Assembly (NCBI GenBank): GCA_002751075.1
Contig: NAOQ01000035.1
Span: 13,218-63,984, forward strand
DNA from: Ichthyophonus hoferi
Taxonomy: Eukaryota > Opisthokonta > Ichthyosporea > Ichthyophonida > Ichthyophonidae
DNA: 50,767 nucleotides
Direction of reading: 5' to 3'
Shown here: positions 23,811 through 50,767 of the stretch, one piece after another
Numbering within the stretch: the stretch's first letter is position 1
Layout of the letters: each line of letters begins with the position of its first letter
The notes under the pieces: generated by a model
Seen by the model: only the letters and a program-made list of their open reading frames with translations
Databases searched by the model: none
What the model was told of the DNA's origin: nothing
Translations under genes and position numbers: made by a program

Positions 23811-26460
23811 ATATTTTTGGAATGCAATTTTTGTTTTGTTGGTTTTTATAGGACTCTTACACATTATGTCTAGTAAATTCGCAAAAGAAAATTATACTCC
23901 GGCATATGGAGGTGACAACCCAAACATGTCAGTGTAAGACAGATGATATTGCTAAAATACTTATTATTCAAAGTTGCAACATATTTCGGACACCTATGTT
24001 AAAAGTAAAATATGTGAAGCCTAATTTAAACTCTCTCAAGCTCTTTTTTACTATATTATCCTAATGCTATTATTATTTTTCCTTTTTTTTAAAGCAATAA
24101 AGCAATATATGTAGTTCTTGTTTGGTTTTTTTTTGGTTTTTTTCTACATCTTTTGATTTATTTATTTAAAATCATGCTTGGTAACCAGTATTAAGCTTTC
24201 AACAGTCATTGTTTTATTAAAAATTATGTTGTTATTTGATTTTATTTGAATATGCAAACCTTCTACCTTTGATTTTTGATATATATTGAATGTATGTGTT
24301 TTATTTTGTTTTGTTTTGTATAAAAAAAACTTTTATTTTTATCTTTTATGCTTTCTTTTATCTGGGCCAGCCATTCAATGTTCTGGATTAAGGATCACGC
24401 ATTTCATATTTGGATGATTACATAGCCATATATGATTTAATAGCTATATATGAATTATAACACGGTTATTTACTGGCTTATGGATACCGATCCAAATCAT
24501 TACATAAATTTATATTTAAACCTATATATACATGACTGGTTAAAAATTAATTGTAATTAATTAACAGATGTGTTAGCCAAGTTAAAAAATAAATAGATGA
24601 ATTATGGCGCAAGGGATTCCGGTGTAATCGCACACAATGTAAGTTATTCTCACAAGTAATATGCTTTCGTAATATATAAAACATATATAATAAATTATAT
24701 TGAATGCATTTTTTAAAAAATGAATATATATTCAAAAAATGGCCAAGAGTTGGTAACAAAGTATTCTACTCCACTACTAACTGCACCCATAGAAGATTAG
24801 CTTCTCAAATCCAACAAGATAATATTATTTCTACTAGATATGGCTGTAATCAACAATTTTTTTTTTAGGATGTATAAATATAAGATAATAATAATAATAT
24901 AAGTCATGATATACAATAACTATACCAAGGAATTATAACATGTATAATAGTAATGCAATTTTTGTACTTATAGTTTTCTAAGAAGTAAAACCACCATGCT
25001 TACTATGTAATTATATATTTTTTCATTATGATATTTCAGAGGGTTTTACCGTATCTGGAACTTATGTATATAGCACATTATAATATCTAGAATTCATATT
25101 ATAAACGGTATTGTATTATAATATGATGCCTGATTGTAATACAATATATTCTCAATATAACATAATACAATATAGTGTAATTAAAAACTTACAATCACAT
25201 TGTATGCTACTAACACGATATTAACCAATATTCATCAATATACATCCAATAAAACCACTAATTAAAAATGAAAAGATCATGAATAGATGGTTTTTATCCT
25301 GTATCCAAAATGATTAATTCCCAGAACAACAAAAAGGATTTTACAAGACAATAATATTGAAGGTCATTTTCAGCATGGATCTCTTGTTCAATATTACTTC
25401 CCTTATTTACTATCATGTCATACATCACTGGATATATTGCCTAATTTATTGGCTTTGATCTAACTCTCAAATTAGTAGCTATTCTACTATAGATAGATGC
25501 TGAATTTCAGTTACCTACAAACTGAGTTTCCTTATAGGCCTGCAACTGTATTCAACATCTCATTATATGTATGTATGAGTCATTTAATTAAGTACTTCTT
25601 GCAAACTACATCTGTTAAGGGGCTATAAATTATCCTTAACGATCACGTTTAAAAAGTTGTTTTTACACCGTCCTTGCTGTGAATAACTCACCCTTTATCA
25701 TTTAATCTCGTTAGTGTCTTTGCTAATTCACTTACGTCTTATTGGTAGCCAGCCTCAGCTATAACTAATAGATCTTATATAATATTGACCAATAGTTTAC
25801 ACAATATTATTGGTAGTAATGGACCCAATCACTTGCAATTGTTTAATTAGATTATCCGGTTGTAGACTTCATGTAATCCCAATATGTTTAACACATATAG
25901 TCATGGCAGACTACTAATTGATACACAATGACAATAATAATAATAATTGTAACCATTACTTTGAAACTGATTGTATTATAGTATATATTAGATTATATAA
26001 TATTTCAATGCCCAATAATATCACTTACACTAACCTATGCAGATGAAGTATTATTAAATATCATAGCGGAAAAGTTTGATCTCTAATTATATTTAATTAG
26101 GGCTAGTTTACTAAATCAAGTTTAAATCGAGAATTCACCGTGACTTATTAGATAGTGTCGACCATTAGTTGTAAAATATACGTAATGGTACAAGATACAA
26201 ACAAAATAGTATTCATAATGGTTGTACTTGTCCCATAACAGATTTTTTTTTTTGAATAATCATTGGAAAATATGTTGTTGATAGCAGTTTGGTAGAACTC
26301 CTAAACCTGGGATATACGTCTCTGGTATTTATTACAAGGTCAACAACTATATAACCAGGATAAACAGACTTAATCCGGCTTTTTTCGTATGTACGGGTTA
26401 TCACAATAAAAGTCCTTTACTAAAGAGTTTGTCTCTTTGTGTCGCTAGTGGGAATTAGCA

Positions 26461-26722
26461 ATGGTAGTCACGAGGAGACAGACGCCCACTCCCAACGTTA
26501 CTAGAGTTAAGAAGAGGAAGACAACAATCGCTACTACTAATAAGGTTAGATCCGTGACTGAAAAGAAGAAAATTTAGGATTAGATTCCCTCTTGATGGTG
26601 AGGAAGATATACGTAAGAATGTTTTAGAGGAGCCTGGCATAAGTTCCGACGATAACATAGACAAATAGTCTAAGATTGTAGATAGTGATAGCGATTGCGA
26701 ATCTGTGAGTTCACCAGATTGA
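26461..26722 (+). pseudogene. Broken coding-like segment, basic then acidic, unknown family
   Basis: An ATG opens a basic stretch (VTRRQTPTPNVTRVKKRK). A downstream acidic, Ser-rich part follows (DSDSDCESVSSPD) before a TGA. The reading is interrupted, and no splice sites were found that restore a sensible gene. It could be a decayed nuclear-protein gene or a piece of a mobile element. The minus-strand open frame over the same DNA looks like a shadow. Confidence 0.3.
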
Positions 26723-28000
26723 CACATATCTTTTCTTTCATTGTTTTCATTTCATATCAAATCCATTTTTTTTTTCTTTATGACTAAACATTTTATATGT
26801 TACTACATATTTTGTACAATAACATTCATTTAATAAAATTGCCAAGACATCATTTCTGAAGGTATAATTTTAATTATGATAATTTCTTTCTGGATCGGTT
26901 TTAAGTACCCCTCTCCTAGCCTGTCCCTATATACCCTCTTTCTCTTCATCCTGAGTATAGTAAGCTTAGAATTGTAATCTTACGTAATAATTACATTATT
27001 AAAACTATACTACGTGCATTATTCTGCTTTGTCTCTACATCTCACATTGTATCTTTTTTATCAGTGCACACATTTTCCTTACCAACCTGTATAACGTCCT
27101 CGTATATCCACTATTCGTTATTGCCACCATAAATAAATAAAACGACATATTTAGTTACTAAATTTTATTTCTTTGCTTAACCTCTTCATTACTCCTTATT
27201 TGAAAAGCTGAAAATTGCATTTTTTCCAATCCTTGGTTTTCTCAATTGTCTGTCGGATCTCGATCACCGCTACATTAATCCACCAATCAACTAGATAAGA
27301 TAACCCTTGTACCATTCATTACCCCACTGAAACTTACTTATTGGGCATGCGTTCAAAAAAAAAAAACCAAAAAGTGTAATCTAAATGAAAAGTCTAGTTG
27401 CTTTTTCTACTCATATCATCATCATCATGCCAGTATTATATATCAGCACTACAGTTTTCAATTAGGGTCTATTATAATTTAAAGTATAGTTGTGTAAGAC
27501 AATATTTTAGTGCTTGCTACGCTATGTTGTTGCAATGAACTGGTGGCAATGTCAAGTGATTTTAACCAATAGATTTGGATTGATAAAACCTTCGTATCAC
27601 ATTAGTGAATCCGATTTGGTTGCAGAGCCAATGAAAATAGGATTGATTCTCTTTAAACTAATAAGAATGGACTTGTGACCAAGGGAAAGAGGCTCAATAT
27701 TCTAAAATTATCCAACGCGATTGTGTCTTATTATACCATATTAAGAGAGTGTAAGCAGGCAATCGCGATAATTATTGGCCATATAATTTAAATTTAAAAT
27801 ATTTTAATTTGCATATCTAGTATATTAAGGATAAGTAGAACAAGAATTTGGTGCAAGGAAGGAAAGGAGAATATAAAAATAGAAATATAAACAAAGAATG
27901 GTAAGCGAAGGCTATATTGACGTTGGCTTTGCAAACTAGCTAACAGAAGAACAGAAGATCTTGTTTTCGATTCTCTTTTTTTTTTTTATAGCCGGCAGCA

Positions 28001-44571
<16,571 letters not shown>

Positions 44572-44825
44572 TGTTCTGTCGATCGTCAACTAGATACCCT
44601 TAATACATTTCCATAGTCTCCCACCTTTTTCTTTTTTTCCCTTCTTCCCTCTCGCCTCCCTCATTATCCCCTTCTGTATTTGTGTACTTTTTCTTCATTC
44701 TCTCCCTCTTTTGTTTTTCACGAAGCCGAAAAATCTGAATGACCCGACCCGGCCTGGCCCAAATGCAAGGCAGCAATTTAGAGATGTATTGTAGAGATCG
44801 GAACTATTTGGATCCGTAAAGCTCA

Positions 44826-44831
44826 AATAAA
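44826..44831 (+). terminator. Candidate polyadenylation signal of the kinase-START gene (AATAAA)
   Basis: First canonical hexamer after the stop at 44571. Positional support only. Confidence 0.4.
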
Positions 44832-45863
44832 TTTAATGCATATATATGAACATATGCATATCTTCTTTATCAGATCATAAGTGGATATTGTTTTAGTGTT
44901 TATGCGATCTAATGCAAAGCAATAATTATAGTTTGGTCTATACTATGTTAATTGATTGACTTTGAACTACCAATCAAAACTAAAACGACGAATATTGAAA
45001 CTTCATTATATTTTACTATAGAGATACCAAAAAACAATGACAATAAAAAATAGCATATGTACATATGTACGTTTACTGCATGACTGTCAGTTTAACGACA
45101 TACTGACTCAAAAAACAGTGGGAAAATTTGGGATTCCATGTGCTAAAATAATTAATTGCTACTGGGACAAACATTTGGTTGGTTTATATTACCCAAGTCT
45201 TACTGAATTAATAAGGGGGTGACTCGTTGAATGCAAGAATCATAGTAAAGGTTTTACTCATAGTGGACTTGTATTTCAAATTTTAAAGTACCGAGGGCAG
45301 TGTAGGATATATCATAAATTACTTTTATGGCCCAAAATGAGGTGTGACTTGTTTTATTTAAAAATATACAAGAGTTCCGTGTTTATATTGGTTTATAATG
45401 GAATGTTTTTGCAATCAGCTGTCGTGTATGTTAATTTTCTGGGATAGCATAAGCCCGTCAGATAATTCCTACTAAGTTAATAATAATAGTGATAGTAATA
45501 GTAATAATAAGAATACCATAATAATAATAAAAATAAAAGTAATCGGATGAGATAATAATGATAGGTATTGTTATTATTGCTATTGTTCTTATTGTTATCA
45601 TTATTATTGATATGAAGTCAGACTAGCAATAAGCCCAATGTAGTTATTTATACTGAAAATCCTAATTAAGATCCCCAAGGATTTCAAATAAGTTATAAAT
45701 CTGATATGTAATCATCAAAGTATATTAAATAATAATCGTAAGAATAATCATGATAATAATAACTACAATACTAATAATAAATCAAAAATAATACGCAAAA
45801 TCATGATCAATTCCGAAAAAAAGACAAAATAACCAAAATTACCCTGGGCTCTGTAGTCCATCT

Positions 45864-46018
45864 CTATGTATATTAGTATATCTATGTATATTGATTAGTA
45901 TATCTCTATATGTATATTAGTATATCTATCTGTATATTCATATATCTCAATGTATATTAGTATATCTACCGGTATAGTATATCTATCTGTATATTCATAT
46001 ATCTCCATGTATATCTAA
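45864..46018 (+). repeat. TCTATGTATATTAGTATA-type minisatellite upstream of ferroportin
   Basis: About seven degenerate units of ATCTNTATGTATATTAGTAT, ending 90 nt before the ferroportin ATG. Confidence 0.8.
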
Positions 46019-46106
46019 TGGTTTAGTTAGTTACACCATTTAAACCCGACATTGAGTTTATTATGTACATCTTCAGCACTTACTACGTGTCTGCATAAAC
46101 TAAAGC

Positions 46107-47675
46107 ATGGGTGTTGGCTACAATAGCTACGCCCCCATCGCTGAAAATGAAGAGCAAACAGGGCTTCTAAGTGGGACACATAACAATGTAGTCAGCAATA
46201 GTTATTATACAGACACATCTATGAAACCTGTAACGCAAGGATTCTGGAAACTGTATATCGCCCATGCACTTTGCGCATGGACTGGGAGGATGTGGGAGTT
46301 TGCAGTTAGCTTACTTTTGATAGCCATTCTACCCAACTCTCTCCTTCTCCCCGCCTCTTACAGCTTGGCAGAGTCAGCAAGTATCGTTTTATTGGGTTCT
46401 TTTACGGGTGGTTTAGTACGACGTACAAACCAGCTAACGGTTGTTAGGGCATCTCTTTTAATCAATAACATCAGTGTTATTCTGGCTGGCTCTCTTCTTG
46501 CTGTTGCGCTCAAACGATCAGAACAGAGAAGAGAAATGGAAGAGAAACAAAACATAGATTGGTGGTTGAATGGAGTGTATATCCTAGGTGGCCTTATAGG
46601 TCTTTCCTCACAGGCAACAGACCTGGCGGTAGAGCGACTATGGGTATCTACCATAGCGAAGCATGGAGAGGAGCTTTCAATCTTGAACACTGTTCTCCGA
46701 CGCATAGACCTCATTTGCAAAATTTGTGCTCCTGTTGCCGTGGGGTTTATTATGTTTTACGGAACGCCCTTTGTCGGTGCCATTTTCATAGGAGCCTTCC
46801 ATGTTATTTCATTCTTTCCGACGTACCTTCTTCTGCATCAAGTTTATATAGCGTATCCAGTCCTACACACACTTCATGAACAAAATAATGACAATACTTC
46901 GACCGATGAAACACCACTTATCCCTACTCTCGCCCCCTCTTCATCAGGTCCAAAACAAATATTTCAAAAGTTTTATCAAGGATGGCATATATACTTCCAA
47001 CAGAAAATTGTCACAGCAGGTATTGCCCTCTCTTTCCTTTATGCTACAGTCCTAGCCTTCAATGGCGTGACCAGCGCCTACCTAAAACATGAAGGTATTT
47101 CTGAGGCTCTCATTAGTATTTTCCGCGGTGCAGGTGCCCTGTTAGGCCTGGCAGCTACACATGTTTATGCCCGTGCTCAGGTCAAACTTTCAATCACTCG
47201 CGTAGGATTACTTTCTATTTGGTTTTTTGTTTTTTCTCTTTCTTTCTGTGTTCTATCTACATTTTTCCCAGACCAATTTATCCTCAAACTTAGCCTGTTG
47301 GTAGGGGGTATGGTTATTTCTCGTTTTGGACTTTGGTCCTTCGATTTAACAGTAACCCAGTTGCTACAGGAAGAGGTAGAACAGAAGCATGTAGCTGAAG
47401 TCAATGGTGTGCAAGGCTCTTTAAACAACTTCATGGAAATCATAGGCTGCCTTATGAGTGTGTTTATTAATGACCCCAGGAGATTTTATGTGCTAATCTA
47501 TTTTTCTTTCTCAACTATATTATGTGCTGCTTGTATATATTCATACTATAGTTGGAAGACTCGAGGGCACTTGTTTCATCCTGAAAAAGTTGTTGAAGTT
47601 TTTTACTTTTTTAGTAGGGCTGGTTTACATACCTCCCCTAGTAAAGACAGAGTTACGGTTACTATGGATAATTAA
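46107..47675 (+). CDS. SLC40A1: Ferroportin-like metal exporter (SLC40 family, 522 aa, intronless)
   Basis: Major-facilitator-fold exporter of Fe(II), and in plants also Co or Ni, across the plasma or vacuolar membrane. A 45-residue hydrophilic N terminus precedes about 11-12 membrane segments. Family signatures seen: RMWEFAVSLLLI (61-72), NSLLLPASY (77-85), RRIDLICKICAPVAVG (198-213), SRFGLWSFDLTVTQLLQEEV (405-424, nearly identical to human) and NGVQGSLNNFMEIIG (433-447). The central loop, about 250-290, is polar and Ser/Thr-rich. Relative to human ferroportin, the positions of Asp39, His43, Cys326 and His507 hold Gly60, Glu64, Gly320 and Gly447. Plant ferroportins also have Glu at the second site. 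The gene is one uninterrupted exon among heavily split neighbours. The start is the first in-frame ATG. AATAAA at 47825. Confidence 0.92.
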   Translation: MGVGYNSYAPIAENEEQTGLLSGTHNNVVSNSYYTDTSMKPVTQGFWKLYIAHALCAWTGRMWEFAVSLLLIAILPNSLLLPASYSLAESASIVLLGSFTGGLVRRTNQLTVVRASLLINNISVILAGSLLAVALKRSEQRREMEEKQNIDWWLNGVYILGGLIGLSSQATDLAVERLWVSTIAKHGEELSILNTVLRRIDLICKICAPVAVGFIMFYGTPFVGAIFIGAFHVISFFPTYLLLHQVYIAYPVLHTLHEQNNDNTSTDETPLIPTLAPSSSGPKQIFQKFYQGWHIYFQQKIVTAGIALSFLYATVLAFNGVTSAYLKHEGISEALISIFRGAGALLGLAATHVYARAQVKLSITRVGLLSIWFFVFSLSFCVLSTFFPDQFILKLSLLVGGMVISRFGLWSFDLTVTQLLQEEVEQKHVAEVNGVQGSLNNFMEIIGCLMSVFINDPRRFYVLIYFSFSTILCAACIYSYYSWKTRGHLFHPEKVVEVFYFFSRAGLHTSPSKDRVTVTMDN

Positions 47676-49054
47676 CTGTTGCTATGCATAATTAGGTATG
47701 ATATTAAAAGGCGGGTATTCCGATTTATTTATAATTGCTCTCTCTTTCCCTATAATTTAGAGAATTGTTATTCTACTATTTTTGAAAACAAATATAGTCA
47801 GTGAGAAATATATAATCCATTCAAAATAAACAGACATCAGACATGGTTAAAGTTTTCTACCTACCACATGATACATACATACATAAAAGGCTCGTTCTTC
47901 TTTCTCTTTCATACAATTATTTAATCTGTTCTGTAACTCTAAAGGGTCAGGTATTCTCGGCTAACCTGATCCCAGTCCTACTTTAACGTCTAGATATGAT
48001 GCGATAGTTTACATAATCAATATCACGCCAAACGGCCTATTGAATTTATTTCTCTATCCTTGGCTTTAAACATAACTATATATATATATTACCATCTTAC
48101 ATATTAGTATATAATTTGGGAAAAATAACATAATAAGTTAGACTGGATATGAGTTGGTCGAAGGCGCAAAGAACTTAAAAGTACACTTTAAAGACTTGAT
48201 AAATCGCTTATCATCAATAACATTTCAAATTGGGTGAGATGACTATATCTCTAAGTATGGTATGATGTGGTATGATATTGGATGCGATTGTCTATTATGA
48301 TATGATATGTTCTGATTTTATATTATATGGGCTGGTATAGTATGATATATTTCTAAGAGCATATATTTAAAGATATAAGATTGCTGGCCCAAGATCATGG
48401 AGTGAGTAAATCTATCTCTAAGTATGGTGTGATGTGGTATGATATTGTATAGTATGGTATGATCTGTTATGATAGTATATAGTGTGGTCTATAGTATATG
48501 ATCTAGCTCTAGGAGCATATATATCCCAGACTCATGGAATAACTAAATCTATTTTAAGTAAAGCAAATCTAATGCATCAATAGCTAAATCCTATTGGCTA
48601 ATTGATTTACTTGTAAGAGTGTATCTGACCTTTGCCCAGTATCATAATATTATCCTTTAGAGGTTAATTTAGGTCTATTTTTAACCTAGTTCCCAATAGC
48701 CAATAACATCTTAAAATAAAATTATAAGCCATTAAGAAATGATTGTATAAATCTAATGATTGGTCTAGAGGATTGGCTCACGCAGCCTGACTAGTGATTT
48801 ATGGGACAGAGACACATTGGATTATTCCGATCGATTGGAGAGGGCATTCTTGGCTTTCTAAATATATATATAGATATATATATGATTATATATGCTTATA
48901 TTCTCACTTGACTTACTAGTTTTGCTATACTATACGGTAATAGGTGGTGTGGTGTAGTGTATTATATAATAAAAACTCACACTCATCTTATGCTAGTTAA
49001 GTAAGCAAGTCCTTTTAAGCCCTTACGCCTTTGAGCGCTTAGCACTTTATAAAC
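47676..49054. other. Spacer between ferroportin and the SMP gene
   Basis: AATAAA at 47825-47830 may serve ferroportin. The rest is AT-rich, with the tandem duplication listed separately. No gene-like open frame or RNA gene seen. Confidence 0.5.
48245..48553 (+). repeat. Imperfect tandem duplication of about 150-165 nt
   Basis: Copy 1 at 48245-48412 and copy 2 at 48413-48553 both start ATCTCTAAGTATGG, share GATGTGGTATGATATTG, and end in GAGCATATAT, then TCATGGA and TAAATCTAT. Copies differ by indels, so the duplication is real and not recent. Confidence 0.8.
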
Positions 49055-50767
49055 ATGTTTCTACCTGCTTGCATTATTATCGCCTTGGCCTATATGGCTG
49101 GGCGCATGGATATGAACATATATCATCTCCTTGTTCTATTGGGATGCATGATTGGAGTCTTCATACAACGTAGTAAGACTGTAAGTAACTACTGGTACCT
49201 GTTTACAAGCTGTGTGGTTTCCACACTTAACAAATGTGATTTCTTTCCAATGTTTGGGAAGTATTTTTTTCCTGATTGTTGAATCAGATATTTATGTATA
49301 AATACTTAGTTGTCTTTGTTGGAGCAAAGATTAATGCAGTAGAAAGTGTGGGTGATGGAAAAAAAAATTTCTTGTTCATGGGGCTGCTTTTGCAAAAGTA
49401 TCTAAATGTTGGAGCATATATTCTGTTGCTATGTTGTAGTAAGGTATCTCTGCAGATATACCCTCCTTTGATTTATCTAGTATTAATGTAATCTTGTATA
49501 CGCCTCTACTAATTAACCTATGCTTACCTTTACCCTCCTACGCTTCCTGCGCATAAACTCACATACATGCGCCTCCCTCCCCCTCCTGCTCACCCTCACA
49601 GGACGAGCAATCCATGAGAGAGGAAATTCAGGAAAATCTTGCAGTGCAAAAGAACTACGTTAGAGATCAGGAGAACTGTGGATGGTTAAACCAGATTGTC
49701 TGTAGAGTGTGGAAGATCTTGGAGCCTACTATCTCAGGACAGATTAAGTCGAACGTTGAAGGGATAATTGTATGAGACCTCTCTTCTGTGATCCTCGCCT
49801 AATTGATTCTCTATCTCTCTCCTTCTTTCCTACTCTCTATTTCTGTTATTTCTTGTTAATACTATTCTACTGTTGTAGATAATGCTTTGGGAATCAAAGT
49901 CTAAACCAGTACGAAATGATATATATATATTAATACTCTAGAAACACAGCTTATACGTCATACTTTTTTTTATTAAAATTGTGTTTAACCAATAAACAGT
50001 AGGTAAACAGGACTAAGCCCTGATTTAGCAGTTGGCCGAATTTAAAGAAGCATACCACCAAGCCAATCATAAAACTCTCTTTACAGAAGGGACTTGTGCC
50101 AGCCAGTCTTGGCATTACTGTGCAGTTCAATGATTTTTATTTAGGTGCTCGGGCACCCTGGATCTCATACATTAAATATAATCACACCTCCCCTGAGTTA
50201 CTGCGTTTAGATATGGGGTGAGTATGATTGTAATGTCTTGCACTCGCTTAATGTATGTTGCATTTCTTTGACCCTGTGTTACATGGAATATGTGGACGAA
50301 TGTAGCCTTGTTCAATATAATAAGTGACTATGTTTATGTGTAGGTGATTATGTGTGTAGTCGTGTCGGCAATTGTGTTGTGGTATTATATTATTGTAGTA
50401 TTATAGCATTATAGCATTATAGTAGTATAAGTATTGTAATAGTGATGGTGTATGTAATGGCTTGGATGTATGTTATATAAACAGAATGCTATTGGTACTA
50501 CTGTTGGACTAAGAATATAAGAAAGAAGATGACATAACTGTCTATGATGGTAGTGTGGCTTGTAAGTGGAAGGGTTGGGGATATAGAATGAGTGAGCAGG
50601 GAGATAGGAGATATGTTAGGAGATGGGTACAAAAGAAAAATACATCTTTATAAGAATGGCCCACTTTCTCTTTTACTAGGTTTACTGTTGTAAATGACAG
50701 TAATAGCAGTAATAATAAGAATAATAATAAGAATAATGATAAACGAGAAAAAAAAACGGATTTCTGA
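49055..50767 (+). CDS. SMP-domain protein, extended-synaptotagmin/tricalbin-like, N-terminal part (partial)
   Basis: Exons: 49055-49180, 49602-49769, 49879-49908, 50087-50217, 50680 to the window edge; phases agree. Residues 1-42 form a hydrophobic N-terminal anchor (ACIIIALAYMAG, then YHLLVLLGCMIGVF). The next part (ENCGWLNQIVCRVWKILEP, about 67-85) is the usual start of an SMP domain. LVPASLGITVQFNDFYLG and SPELLRLDMGF fit the SMP core strands. Family members tether the ER to the plasma membrane and move lipids between them; C2 domains, if any, would lie beyond the window. The last exon carries an Asn/Lys-rich stretch (SNSSNNKNNNKNNDKREKK) and an in-frame TGA at the very last three bases. 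I cannot tell whether this is the true stop or is removed by splicing. Confidence 0.75.

Larger units (their letters stand above)
21178..28000. other. 6.8-kb spacer with two tRNA-Pro genes and decayed remnants
   Basis: AT-rich DNA between the kinase start (minus) and the kinase-START gene (plus). It holds tRNA-Pro genes at 22628 and 23739 and two coding-like relics at 21655-22060 and 26461-26722. Stretches 23811-26400 and 26730-27900 show nothing I can name. A T-rich tract ending in 'atag' at 27971-27991 looks like a splice acceptor and suggests a noncoding first exon for the downstream gene. Confidence 0.5.
44572..46106. other. Spacer between the kinase-START gene and the ferroportin gene
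   Basis: An AATAAA at 44826-44831, 255 nt past the stop, is a reasonable polyadenylation signal. AT-rich DNA follows, with AATAATAAT-type simple sequence (45480-45620 and 45730-45800). A 61-codon open frame at 45037-45222 has no start context, splice partner or recognisable motif. Confidence 0.5.

Noticed and set aside
45037-45222. 61-codon plus-strand open frame after the kinase-START gene
   Set aside because: Isolated, with no motif, no splice context and no neighbour relation; likely chance.
46020-46106. Iron-responsive element upstream of ferroportin
   Set aside because: No CAGTGN loop with a suitable stem is visible in the 90 nt before the ATG.

Overview
This window comes from an intron-dense, AT-rich nuclear genome of a eukaryote. 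The evidence is many short coding exons (about 23 to 190 nt) bounded by GT..AG sites, introns of a few hundred to over a thousand bases packed with microsatellites and minisatellites, and polymerase III tRNA genes with A and B boxes and no encoded CCA. The lineage cannot be fixed from the sequence alone. The gene content fits a large-genome protist or an early-branching opisthokont or rhizarian better than a fungus or land plant. Two runs of N are assembly gaps.

Layout. 1-9062 (minus): N-terminal half of a TARBP1/TRM3-type tRNA Gm18 methyltransferase, about 18 exons, running off the left edge. One of its introns holds a same-strand tRNA-Pro(UGG). 9063-11385: AT-rich spacer. 11386-16323 (plus): uracil phosphoribosyltransferase in 9 exons. 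16681-21177 (minus): a 196-residue P-loop kinase in 5 exons, tail to tail with UPRT. 21178-28000: long spacer with two more identical tRNA-Pro(UGG) genes and two decayed coding-like stretches. 28001-44571 (plus): a 26-exon gene for a 693-residue protein that joins an AMPK/SNF1-like protein kinase to a C-terminal START lipid-binding domain. 46107-47675 (plus): an intronless ferroportin-like transporter. 49055-50767 (plus): the start of an SMP-domain (extended-synaptotagmin/tricalbin-like) gene running off the right edge.

All exon chains were assembled by hand from splice sites and checked for phase. UPRT, the P-loop kinase and the kinase-START gene close perfectly in frame from ATG to stop. 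TARBP1 is in frame over every exon, with one weakly supported small exon. The genes do not form an operon-like unit. Loose themes are tRNA biology (a tRNA gene inside a tRNA-modifying enzyme gene), pyrimidine salvage, metal transport and lipid binding or transfer (START and SMP).

The most unusual items are the kinase-START fusion with an ATG8-binding-like motif near its N terminus, and a TATA-like box at exactly -34 upstream of all three tRNA-Pro genes. Others are a relic tRNA tail beside the intronic tRNA, a ferroportin lacking the metal-binding residues of the human protein, and an exact 316-nt duplication around a gap that looks like an assembly error.
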